64,000 nt of DNA from contig JAWKUH010000005.1 of NCBI GenBank assembly GCA_041398665.1, forward strand, positions 62,001 through 126,000, in the 5' to 3' direction. Shown here in pieces: positions 29,454 through 37,521 of the stretch. The position numbers and the translations under genes are program-made. The stretch comes from Rohdeia sp041398665 (GTDB lineage: Bacteria > Planctomycetota > UBA1135 > GCA-002686595). Below the pieces are notes generated by a model. That model worked only from the letters and a program-made list of their open reading frames with translations, did no database searches and was not told the DNA's origin. Each line of letters opens with the position of its first letter. Position 1 is the first letter of the stretch.

Positions 29454-32375
29454 TCAGCCCTCGAAACGTCCGTGGTGCGCGGCGCGAAGCGCGTCGAGCT
29501 CGACGTCGACGCGCAGGGCTCCCGAACCGTCCTTCACGCGCAGGCGCGGCTCGTCCGTCGTCCGCCCGAGCAGCGCCAACGGCATCCCCTCGAGCGCGCT
29601 CTCGAAGGCGCTGCGGTTCCGCTCCTCGACCTCGACGATCCAACGCGTCGGCGACTCGGCGAAGAGCGCGGCCGCGAAACCGTCGCCGGTCGTGACCTCG
29701 ACGGGGGCGACGGCGATCTCGGCACCGACACCGCCCGCGAAACAGGACTCGGCCAGCGCGACGGCGAGGCCGCCCTCGCTGAGGTCGTGGCAGCTGCGCG
29801 CGAGCCCGCGCGCGAGCGCGCGGTGGAGCGCCGCCATGAGGGCGGGCGCGCGTTCGAGATCGGCGCCCGGCACGGTCCCGCCGCGCACGCCGCGCAGTCC
29901 GTGGTACTGCGAGCCGCCGAGTCGACCGTCCGTCGTCCCGACGAGGTAGATCGCGTTCCCCGCCGCCTTCAGGTCCATCGTCACGGCGTTCCGCACGTCG
30001 GGCACCGGCGCGATGGAGGAGATCAGGAGCGTCGGCGGGATCGCCAAGGTGCGGTCGCCGACCCGGTACTCGTTGTTGAGGCTGTCCTTGCCCGAGACGA
30101 AGGGCGTGCCGTACGCGAGCGCCGCGTCGTGGCAGGCCTTCGCCGCGAGGACGAGCGACCCCAGCCGGTCCGGGAGGTTGCAATTCCCCCAGGAGAAGTT
30201 GTCGAGGATCGCGGCGTGCGTCGGGTCGGCGCCGACGGCGACCGCGTTGCGCAGCGCCTCGTCGATGGCCCAGGTCGCCATGGCGTAGGGATCGAGGTCG
30301 CCGTACTCCGGGTTCGCGCCGCAGGTGATCGCGAGTCCCCGCGTCGAGGTGTCGACGGGTCGCACGATCGCGCCGTCGCTCGGACCGTCGCCGCGGACGC
30401 CGACGAGCGGCTTCACGACGGAGCGGCCCTGCACCTCGTGGTCGTACTGGCGCACGATCCACTCGCGGCTCTGGACGTTCGGGCGACCGAGGATCGCGAG
30501 CAGGTCCGCGCCGGGATCGGCGCTCGGCGGACAGCCGGGGTCGGGGAGGTCGGGCCGCTCCCACACGGCCTTGCGCACGGGTCGCGGCGTGCCGTCGTGG
30601 AGGAACTCCATGTCGAGCGAGCCGACGAGCTCGCCGCGGTCGTAGAGCTCGAGGCGCTTGCTGTCCGTGAACGTGCCGATGACGACCGCTTCGACGTCCT
30701 CGGACGCGAACAGCGCGAGGAGCTCCTCGACGCGCTCGCGCGGCACGGCGAGCACCATGCGCTCCTGCGCCTCGCTGATCCAGATCTCGTGGCTCGCGAG
30801 GCCCGGGTACTTGAGCGGCACCGACTCGAGGTGCACCTCGGCGCCGGTCTTCTCGCCCATCTCGCCGACGGCGGACGAGAAGCCGCCGGCCCCGCAGTCC
30901 GTGACGGCGCGGTAGAGCCCGCGGTCGCGCGCCTCGAGCATGCAGTCGAGCACCTGCTTCTCCGTGACGGGGTCGCCGATCTGGACGGCGTGGCTCGAGA
31001 GCGTCTCGGAGTGCTCGCTGAGCTCGATCGACGAGAACGTCGCACCGTGGATCCCGTCGCGTCCCGTGCGACCGCCGACCGCGACGATCAGGTCACCCGG
31101 GCGCACCTCCTTCGCGACGTGTTCCCGCCGCATCACGCCGACCGTCCCCGCGTAGACCAGCGGGTTGCCGACGTAGCCCTCGTGGAACCAGACGCCCCCG
31201 TTCACGGTCGGGATGCCCATGCGGTTGCCGTAGTCGCGCACGCCGGCGACGACGCCGCGCAGGATGCGGCGGGGGTGCATGGCGCCCTTCGGCAATTCGT
31301 CGTCGGGGAGGTCGAGCGGCCCGACGAAGAACGCGTCGGTGTTCGCGACGGGGCGCGCGCCGAGTCCAGCGCCGAGGATGTCGCGCACGACGCCGCCGAT
31401 GCCCGTCCCCGCACCGCCGTAGGGATCGATGGCGGAGGGGTGGTTGTGCGTCTCGACCTTGAAGCACACGCCGACGTCGCCCTCGAACTCGACGATGCCG
31501 GCGTTGTCGACGAAGACGCTCCAGCACCAGGGCTTCGCCAACCGGTCGGTCGCGGCCTTGATCGTCGACTTGAGCAGGTTGTCGATGCGCTCGCCCTCGA
31601 ACTCGACGATGCCCGTGAGCGTCTTGTGCTTGCAGTGCTCGCTCCAGGTCTGCGCGATCGTCTCGAGCTCGGCGAGCGTGGGCTCGCGCTCGAGTGCGCG
31701 GTAGTGCGCCTGCACCGCGAGCATCTCCGTGCGGTCGAGGCTGAGCTGTCCGTCGCGCGAGAGTTCGACGAGCTGTTCCGGGCTCGCTTCGCGCAGCGGT
31801 ACCGTCACGGCGCCGCGGCGGGACTCGCCGGCGGGAACGCCGTAGGGGAGCCCCTCGCCGTCGGTGACGAGCGCCTCGATGGTCTCGTTCGCGACGAGCT
31901 TGCGACCGACGGTCGCGACGTCGTCGTCGCCGAGCTCGCCCTCGAGCTCGAACACGCGGAACGTCCCGACGCGCGGCTCGCCGTCCGACGGGGTGCGTTC
32001 GACGCGCACGAGCAGTCGCTCGACGGAGCGCGCCTCGGGATCCATGACGCCGGGCAGCACGGCGGCGAGCACACGCCGCGTACCGGGACCGGGAGCCGGC
32101 GGGCTCTCGGACGGCGCGTACAGCCGCCACGTGTCGACCACGGGATCGGCGAGGAACTCGCGCGCGATGCTCTCCACCTCGATCCGCGAGTACGCGGGCG
32201 AGAGGAGGTAGCCGCGACCGCGGCGAGCGGAACGCAGGGCGGCGACGCCGAGTTCCCGCGCACCGTGCTCGAGTCGCGCTCCCTCGGGATCGAACTCGTC
32301 GGGTCGCAGGAAGACCTCGACTCGCCAGGCCGCGGGAAGGGGAAGACGCGTCGGGACGGGGCGGGCGCTGGTCAT
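29454..32375 (-). CDS. purL: Phosphoribosylformylglycinamidine synthase, synthetase subunit with fused N-terminal PurS-like region
   Basis: Converts FGAR to FGAM with ATP and PurQ-derived ammonia. About 973 residues: longer than stand-alone PurL, shorter than the one-chain enzyme. The first 75 residues (WRVEVFLRPDEFDPEGARLE to FLADPVVDTWRLY) and the next 80 (VLAAVLPGVMDPEARSVERL to KLVANETIEALVTDG) both resemble PurS. The PurL core follows: TWSEHCKHKTLTGIVEFEG, VETHNHPSAIDPYGGAGTG, SWGNCNLPDRLGSLVLAAK and CHDLSEGGLAVALAESCFAG. ATG 32375 was chosen over a TTG at 32387. A possible -10, TAGGAT, lies upstream near 32390. It is divergent from accA across 119 bases. Confidence 0.92.
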   Translation of the reverse strand: MTSARPVPTRLPLPAAWRVEVFLRPDEFDPEGARLEHGARELGVAALRSARRGRGYLLSPAYSRIEVESIAREFLADPVVDTWRLYAPSESPPAPGPGTRRVLAAVLPGVMDPEARSVERLLVRVERTPSDGEPRVGTFRVFELEGELGDDDVATVGRKLVANETIEALVTDGEGLPYGVPAGESRRGAVTVPLREASPEQLVELSRDGQLSLDRTEMLAVQAHYRALEREPTLAELETIAQTWSEHCKHKTLTGIVEFEGERIDNLLKSTIKAATDRLAKPWCWSVFVDNAGIVEFEGDVGVCFKVETHNHPSAIDPYGGAGTGIGGVVRDILGAGLGARPVANTDAFFVGPLDLPDDELPKGAMHPRRILRGVVAGVRDYGNRMGIPTVNGGVWFHEGYVGNPLVYAGTVGVMRREHVAKEVRPGDLIVAVGGRTGRDGIHGATFSSIELSEHSETLSSHAVQIGDPVTEKQVLDCMLEARDRGLYRAVTDCGAGGFSSAVGEMGEKTGAEVHLESVPLKYPGLASHEIWISEAQERMVLAVPRERVEELLALFASEDVEAVVIGTFTDSKRLELYDRGELVGSLDMEFLHDGTPRPVRKAVWERPDLPDPGCPPSADPGADLLAILGRPNVQSREWIVRQYDHEVQGRSVVKPLVGVRGDGPSDGAIVRPVDTSTRGLAITCGANPEYGDLDPYAMATWAIDEALRNAVAVGADPTHAAILDNFSWGNCNLPDRLGSLVLAAKACHDAALAYGTPFVSGKDSLNNEYRVGDRTLAIPPTLLISSIAPVPDVRNAVTMDLKAAGNAIYLVGTTDGRLGGSQYHGLRGVRGGTVPGADLERAPALMAALHRALARGLARSCHDLSEGGLAVALAESCFAGGVGAEIAVAPVEVTTGDGFAAALFAESPTRWIVEVEERNRSAFESALEGMPLALLGRTTDEPRLRVKDGSGALRVDVELDALRAAHHGRFEG

Positions 32376-32494
32376 CTCGGCCGGCAATCCTAACGGCGTC
32401 GAGGTGCCGGACCCACGACCGTGAGCGGAAGCCGTGGGCCCGCTCCCGGGTCCACGCCTTGTGCCTGCGCGCCCGTCGGAGGAAGATGATCGGC

Positions 32495-33502
32495 ATGAGC
32501 GACGCGAAGCGCCCCCAGCCCGCCGCCGACGCCTCGACGTCGGCCATGCCGTTCGAGCACAAGATCCTCGAGATCGAGGCCCAGCTCGCCGAGCTCCGCG
32601 AACTCGCGAGTTCTCAGAGCAAGGACGTCTCCGGCGAGATCTCGACCATGGAGCGCCAGCTCGAGGACGTGATCGCCAAGACCTACTCCGAGCTCTCGCC
32701 CTGGCAGCAGGTCAACGTCGCGCGCCACCCGCAGCGCCCCGTCGCGTCGGACTACATCCAGGAGATGCTCGACGACTTCGTCGAGCTGCACGGCGACCGC
32801 ACCTTCGGCGACGACCGCGCCATGGTCACGGGGCTCGCCACCATGGGCGGGCGGCGCTTCATGCTCGTGGGCCACCGCAAGGGCCGCACGACCAAGGAGC
32901 GCCTCGAGACGAACTTCGGCTGCGCGCACCCCGAGGGGTACCGCAAGGCCTGGCGCAAGATGAAGCTCGCCGAGAAGCTCGGCCTGCCGATCGTCACGCT
33001 GGTGAACACGCCCGGCGCCTACCCCGGGATCGGGGCCGAGGAGCGCGGCCAGGCCATGGCGATCGCCGAGAACATCATCGGGATGTTCTCGCTGCGCACG
33101 CCCATCGTCGTCCTCGTGATCGGCGAGGGCGGTTCCGGCGGAGCGCTGGGCGTCGGCATCGGCGACCGCGTGCTGATGATGGAGCACGCCTACTACTCCG
33201 TGATCAGCCCGGAGGGCTGTGCCGCGATCCTGTGGAAGGACGGCAGCCGCTCCGCGCAGGCCGCCGAGGCGCTGCGACTCACGGCCAAGGACCTCGAGTC
33301 GCTCGGCATCGTCGACGAGATCGTGCCGGAGCCCCTGGGCGGCGCGCACCGCCGCCGCGAGGAGGCCGTGGCGACGGTGAAGGCCACGCTCCTGCGCCAC
33401 CTCGAGGAGCTCGACGGCGTCGACCCCGACCGCCTCGTCGCCGCTCGGCGCGAGAAGTTCCGCCGCATCGCGGAGATCGAGGGCCGCTTCCCGCGGGTCT
33501 GA
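32495..33502 (+). CDS. accA: Acetyl-CoA carboxylase carboxyltransferase subunit alpha
   Basis: Forms malonyl-CoA together with AccD, the committed step of fatty-acid synthesis. 335 residues. FEHKILEIEAQLAELREL is the N-terminal helix; LVNTPGAYPGIGAEERGQAM and VIGEGGSGGALGVGIGDRVL form the carboxyltransferase site. ATG 32495 lies 11 bases after GGAGGA; the ATG at 32486 is too close to that site. accD is not in the window. Confidence 0.95.
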   Translation: MSDAKRPQPAADASTSAMPFEHKILEIEAQLAELRELASSQSKDVSGEISTMERQLEDVIAKTYSELSPWQQVNVARHPQRPVASDYIQEMLDDFVELHGDRTFGDDRAMVTGLATMGGRRFMLVGHRKGRTTKERLETNFGCAHPEGYRKAWRKMKLAEKLGLPIVTLVNTPGAYPGIGAEERGQAMAIAENIIGMFSLRTPIVVLVIGEGGSGGALGVGIGDRVLMMEHAYYSVISPEGCAAILWKDGSRSAQAAEALRLTAKDLESLGIVDEIVPEPLGGAHRRREEAVATVKATLLRHLEELDGVDPDRLVAARREKFRRIAEIEGRFPRV

Positions 33503-33681
33503 GCCCGCGCGCCAACACGCGGTCCCGCCGGCGCGTACCACCGGCCCTGATGGTGGGACACGAGGCCAGCGACCGCGACCGCAGCGAGCTCCGACGCCGC
33601 GCTCCGGGAACTCCCGGCGCGGTCCAAGCCGGGGCCCTGCAGCGGTCGATGGAGTCCCTGCCGAGGGCCGCTTCCCGCGGG
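33478..33681 (+). repeat. Pair of 20-bp direct repeats flanking the accA/sigma gap
   Basis: CGAGGGCCGCTTCCCGCGGG occurs at 33478-33497, encoding the last residues of AccA, and again exactly at 33662-33681, before the sigma factor start. No reading frame of the intervening 160 bases looks like a protein. Confidence 0.6.
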
Positions 33682-33750
33682 ACGGAACCGCCGCGCCGCG
33701 CCGGATCGTCCATGATCGGAGAGGTCCTCGCCGACCGTTCCGCCGTCACC

Positions 33751-34467
33751 ATGCCCTCCGACCCGAGCCGCACGCGCGACGCCGCGCCCGTCGACGCCGC
33801 CGCCGAGGGGCCGAGCGACCACGACCTCGTGCGCCGGATCCAGAAGGGCGACGGCGACGCCTTCGCGATCCTCGTGGGTCGGCACGAACAGCGCGCCTAT
33901 CGCGTCGCGCGGCAGATGGTCGCCGACGCCGAGGAGGCGCGCGACCTGGCGCAGGAGGCTTTCCTCCGCGTCTACCGGAGCATCGACCGCTTCGACTTCC
34001 AGCACGAGTTCACGACCTGGCTGTACCGGATCGTGACGAACCTCGGAATCGACCACTTGCGGCGCCGGCGCCCGATCGCGACCGGCACCGACGACGACCA
34101 GCCGGAGTTCGAGCAGGTCGACGAGGACGCGGCGATGCCGTCCGACCGCATCGAACGCGGCGAGACGGCGCAGCTCGTCCGGGCCTGCATCGACCGCTTG
34201 CCCGAGCACTTCCGCGTGGTACTCGCGTTGCGCGAGCTCGAGGGTCTCACCTGCCAGGAGATCAGTCGCATCGTCGGCGCGACGCCGGTGACGGTGCGCT
34301 GGCGACTGCACCGGGCGCGCAAGCTGTTCGCCGAGCTGTGGGAGCGGCTCGAGATGCGCGCCGAGGAGCTCCCCGCCGCGACCCTGGTGGGCGCCGGCGA
34401 CGAGGAGTTGGACGATTCGAACGACGAGGAGAACGGGAGCGACGGACCGGCGCGCGACGAGCGCTGA
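33751..34467 (+). CDS. ECF-type RNA polymerase sigma factor
   Basis: About 238 residues. Region 2 runs from DLVRRIQKGDGDAFAILVGR through EEARDLAQEAFLRVYRSI to TWLYRIVTNLGIDHLRRRRP. Region 4 runs from ACIDRLPEHFRVVLALRELE through CQEISRIVGATPVTVRWRLH. No region 3 is present, so it belongs to the extracytoplasmic-function class. ATG 33751 was preferred; another in-frame ATG at 33712 is possible. The adjoining anti-sigma factor starts 18 bases later. The acidic C-terminal tail (EELDDSNDEENGSDG) is unusual and could be a regulatory extension. Confidence 0.9.
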   Translation: MPSDPSRTRDAAPVDAAAEGPSDHDLVRRIQKGDGDAFAILVGRHEQRAYRVARQMVADAEEARDLAQEAFLRVYRSIDRFDFQHEFTTWLYRIVTNLGIDHLRRRRPIATGTDDDQPEFEQVDEDAAMPSDRIERGETAQLVRACIDRLPEHFRVVLALRELEGLTCQEISRIVGATPVTVRWRLHRARKLFAELWERLEMRAEELPAATLVGAGDEELDDSNDEENGSDGPARDER

Positions 34468-34485
34468 ACCGGTCGGAGAACGATC

Positions 34486-35250
34486 ATGAGCACTTCGGAA
34501 CAACGGCAATCGGCGGACGGTCCGCGCGACGCTCGCGAGTGCGCGGGCGTGGTCGATCGGCTCCCGCTGTTCGTGGGCGGCGACCTCGACGCCCCTGCGA
34601 GCGCCGACGTCGAGCGCCACCTCGCGACCTGCGCGGCGTGCCGCGGTGCGCACGAGAACATGGCGAGGGCGTTCCGTCGGTTCTTCGAGTGCGAGCACCG
34701 CGCCGCGGCGACGGAGCTCGCCGGGAACGGACTCGTCGAGGGAGTGCTCGCGGCCCTCGCCGGCGAACGCGCCGGTGCGCGCCGACGCGACGCGGTCGCG
34801 GCGCCCGCAGGTCCGCGCGGCGAAGCCGCTGTGGTCGACGGCGAGCTCGACGACGCGGGACGCTTCGCGGCCGACTTCGCCGCCGACTACGAGCCGCCCG
34901 GCATCTCGGGCAAGCGCACCGTGCGCTGGCTCGCCGGTTCGGTGCTCGCGGCCTGCGTCGTCCTCGGTGTGGCGACGGTCCTCCAACTCGCTCCGCGCCA
35001 GGGCGCCGTCCCGAACGACGCGACGCCGGGACTCGACGTGCGGGGCCCCGGCCTGGTCGCGGACGCCGATCGGTCGATAGGTGGGAGCGGCGCTCCCGAG
35101 GTCGGACCGCAGGGTGTCGGCTCGAACGGCGGACTGCGCCGTCTGGGTGTCGACCAGGCCGGCGATCGACTGATCTTCCAGCCCTTCGAGGCGGCGCCCC
35201 AGGCGCCCGCCGGCGGGGAGTCGCTGGTGGGCTATCCCACCTGGCGCTGA
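34486..35250 (+). CDS. Membrane anti-sigma factor with zinc-finger (zf-HC2) domain
   Basis: 254 residues. The N-terminal domain holds the His-x3-Cys-x2-Cys motif (VERHLATCAACRGAH) after an earlier Cys (ARECAGVVDRLPLF), the zinc anti-sigma pattern. A single membrane span (WLAGSVLAACVVLGVATVL) lies near residues 146-164, and a low-complexity extracytoplasmic tail follows. It probably holds the preceding sigma factor inactive at the membrane. The spacing on both sides (18 and 16 bases) marks a three-gene operon with the PDZ protein. Confidence 0.85.
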   Translation: MSTSEQRQSADGPRDARECAGVVDRLPLFVGGDLDAPASADVERHLATCAACRGAHENMARAFRRFFECEHRAAATELAGNGLVEGVLAALAGERAGARRRDAVAAPAGPRGEAAVVDGELDDAGRFAADFAADYEPPGISGKRTVRWLAGSVLAACVVLGVATVLQLAPRQGAVPNDATPGLDVRGPGLVADADRSIGGSGAPEVGPQGVGSNGGLRRLGVDQAGDRLIFQPFEAAPQAPAGGESLVGYPTWR

Positions 35251-35266
35251 GGCGACGAGCACCGCG

Positions 35267-36451
35267 ATGACGCTCCGACGGACCCTCGCGAACGCTGCGG
35301 TCGTCCTCGCGGTCGCTCCGCTGCCGCTGCTGGCGCAGGACGAGGTGCGCGCGACCGCGCCGGTCCCGCGCCGCGCCGTCGCGATCGACGTCTTCGAGAT
35401 CGAGCCCTTCGACCCCGTCGCCTGGGAGCGACGTCTGACCGCGGCCGACCTCGACCTGCGCGAGGACGCGTACGAGCGGCTCGCCGCGCGCCTCCCGAGC
35501 TGGCCCGAGGCCCAGGCGTGGGTGCGCGAGCAGTCCCGGATCCCGCGCGGCGAACTCGCGTGGACCTGTCGCCTGCTGCGGCGCGACCTCGACCGACGAG
35601 CGAGGGCGGGCGGCGACGTCGCTGCGGTCGATCCGATCGCAGCGGTCGCGGAGGACGGAGCGCCGTCGAGCGACGGCGGCGCGAGTTCGGGTCTGCGCGC
35701 GGTCCGGGACGAGGGGACGCGCGTCCGCACGCTGGTCCTCGAGGTCGATCCGCTCCTGCTCGGACGGAGCGCTGCGCGCCCCGGCGAGGAGGGCGCACTC
35801 GGCTCGCCCTACCAGGTGCTCGAACCGCCGGACGTGCTGAAGCTCGACCTCGTGCTCGAGGACCTCGGTGCTCCGGTCCGGCCGGACCCGGGCCCCCGCG
35901 CGCGACGGCTCGTGTTCCTCGAGTCGGGCGACGCGAGCGGTCAGCTCTCGCGACTGCTTCCCAGCGAGGTCCGGCCGGGTCGCTGGACCTTCGCACCCGG
36001 TGACGGCGGAGCGAGCCTCGGCGCCTCGAACGACTTCGTGATGATCCGTCGCGAGCGCGACGTGCGCAGCGAGGACGTCGGTTTCGACCTGCTCGGCGTG
36101 CTGGTCGCGAGCGGCAACGACGGCATCGTCGTGCTCGACGTCGTGAAGGGCAGCGTCGCCGCGGTCCTCGGCATCGGCGCGGGCGACCACCTCGTCGCGA
36201 TCGACGACCACGAGCTCGCGAGTTCCGAGGAGATCCCGCGCTTCCTCGAACGCGCGCGGAGGACCGGGCGGATCACGCTGCGCTGGCAGCGCAGCGAGGA
36301 CGGCGCGCTCGTCGAGCGGCGGTTCGTGCGCGCGGCGCCGGACGGCGTCGTGCCGGAGACGTCCGCGGAGGCCGCGCCGGCCGAGGAATCCGCGGAACCG
36401 ACCCCTCCCGGGGCCGACGCGCAGGACGCGCCCGCGGACGGCGGGGAGTAG
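35267..36451 (+). CDS. Exported PDZ-domain protein of the sigma/anti-sigma operon
   Basis: 394 residues. A signal peptide (NAAVVLAVAPLPLLAQ) is followed by a long helical/acidic region without recognised family, then a PDZ domain near residues 275-345 (GFDLLGVLVASGNDGIVVLD, AAVLGIGAGDHLVAIDDHEL). The C-terminus is rich in Ala, Glu and Pro. No protease domain is seen, unlike DegS or RseP. Its place suggests it helps sense the envelope signal that releases the sigma factor; that is inference from position. It converges on the next gene with a 15-base gap. Confidence 0.75.
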   Translation: MTLRRTLANAAVVLAVAPLPLLAQDEVRATAPVPRRAVAIDVFEIEPFDPVAWERRLTAADLDLREDAYERLAARLPSWPEAQAWVREQSRIPRGELAWTCRLLRRDLDRRARAGGDVAAVDPIAAVAEDGAPSSDGGASSGLRAVRDEGTRVRTLVLEVDPLLLGRSAARPGEEGALGSPYQVLEPPDVLKLDLVLEDLGAPVRPDPGPRARRLVFLESGDASGQLSRLLPSEVRPGRWTFAPGDGGASLGASNDFVMIRRERDVRSEDVGFDLLGVLVASGNDGIVVLDVVKGSVAAVLGIGAGDHLVAIDDHELASSEEIPRFLERARRTGRITLRWQRSEDGALVERRFVRAAPDGVVPETSAEAAPAEESAEPTPPGADAQDAPADGGE

Positions 36452-36466
36452 TCCCCGCGCCGCGAC

Positions 36467-37459
36467 TCAGGGCTTGAGCGCCAGCGCCGTGCGCGCGTCG
36501 CGGCGCATCTGCCAGGCCTTCTGCACCTCGGGGTGCTCGACGGGGAGCGTCGAGCGCGCGATGAACAGGTCGAGGTCCTCGAGCGCGCGCGCCGGGCTGT
36601 CGAGCGCCATGTAGACCTGCGCTCGCTGCGCGTAGAGGTCCGGTCGGTCCTTCGGGTCGAGTTCGATCGCCGCGTCGAGGTGCGCGAGCGCGAGGCTCGG
36701 ACGCCCCAGGTCGAAGTGCAGGTTCGCCGCCAGTTCGCGCGTGTCGATCAGGAGGGTCGTCGCGTCGCGCTCGAGCTTGCGGTAGCTCTGCTCCTCGCTG
36801 GGCTGCATCTCCCTGCGCTCGAGCTGTCGCGCGTAGAACACGCGCTGCTTGTCGAGCTCCTCGATCAGTCGTCCGGCGTAGGTCAGCGACTCCTCGGGGC
36901 GGCCGGTCAGCCCCGTGATGCGCACCATGCCGTTGAGCGCCTCGATGTTCTCCGACTTGGTCTCGACGAGCATGCGGTAGCGGTCCTCGGCCATGCCGTA
37001 GAGTCGCTTCGACTCCTTGCGCAGACGAGTCACCTCGTCGGCGACCGTCGCACCGACGGGCAGTCGCTTGCCGCTCTCCACGTCCTTCGCCGTCTGCTCG
37101 TTGATGAGCGCGAGGCGCTCGCTCGTCTTCGCCGTCCCGAGCTTCGCACGCAGGTCGTCGGGGAACTTCTTCTCCACGCCGAGGAAGATGCTCTGCGCCT
37201 GCACGAGGTCCTGCGTGCTGCCCATGCGCATGTAGCACCAGCCGCCGAGCAGGAGCATGGCCTTGTCGTCGGGCTCGATCTCGAGCGCGCGCTGCGCCTG
37301 GTCGAGGGCGCGCGGCATGTCGCCGAGGTCGTAGTGCGCGAGCGCCGTACCGACGTGCATGTCGTGCAGCGCCTCGGGGTCGACCTTGGCCTTGTCGCTC
37401 TGGCACGCGGCCACGAGGAGCGCGGCGAGGGGGAGGGCGCGGAGGCGGCGGCTGGGCAT
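36467..37459 (-). CDS. TPR-repeat lipoprotein
   Basis: 330 residues. A lipobox (LPLAALLVAACQSDKA) places the acylated Cys near residue 19. Tetratricopeptide repeats are visible at TALAHYDLGDMPRALDQAQR and again at AANLHFDLGRPSLALAHLDA, separated by a helical region. ATG 37459 directly begins the signal; the open frame upstream is antisense to nothing useful. It lies 62 bases after the NFACT gene on the same strand and may share its transcript. TPR lipoproteins usually scaffold envelope complexes; the partner is unknown. Confidence 0.8.
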   Translation of the reverse strand: MPSRRLRALPLAALLVAACQSDKAKVDPEALHDMHVGTALAHYDLGDMPRALDQAQRALEIEPDDKAMLLLGGWCYMRMGSTQDLVQAQSIFLGVEKKFPDDLRAKLGTAKTSERLALINEQTAKDVESGKRLPVGATVADEVTRLRKESKRLYGMAEDRYRMLVETKSENIEALNGMVRITGLTGRPEESLTYAGRLIEELDKQRVFYARQLERREMQPSEEQSYRKLERDATTLLIDTRELAANLHFDLGRPSLALAHLDAAIELDPKDRPDLYAQRAQVYMALDSPARALEDLDLFIARSTLPVEHPEVQKAWQMRRDARTALALKP

Positions 37460-37521
37460 GGAACGGGATCCTGGTCGGGGTGGGACGAGTCGAGCGAGTC
37501 TACCCGTCGATCGCGGAGGGG

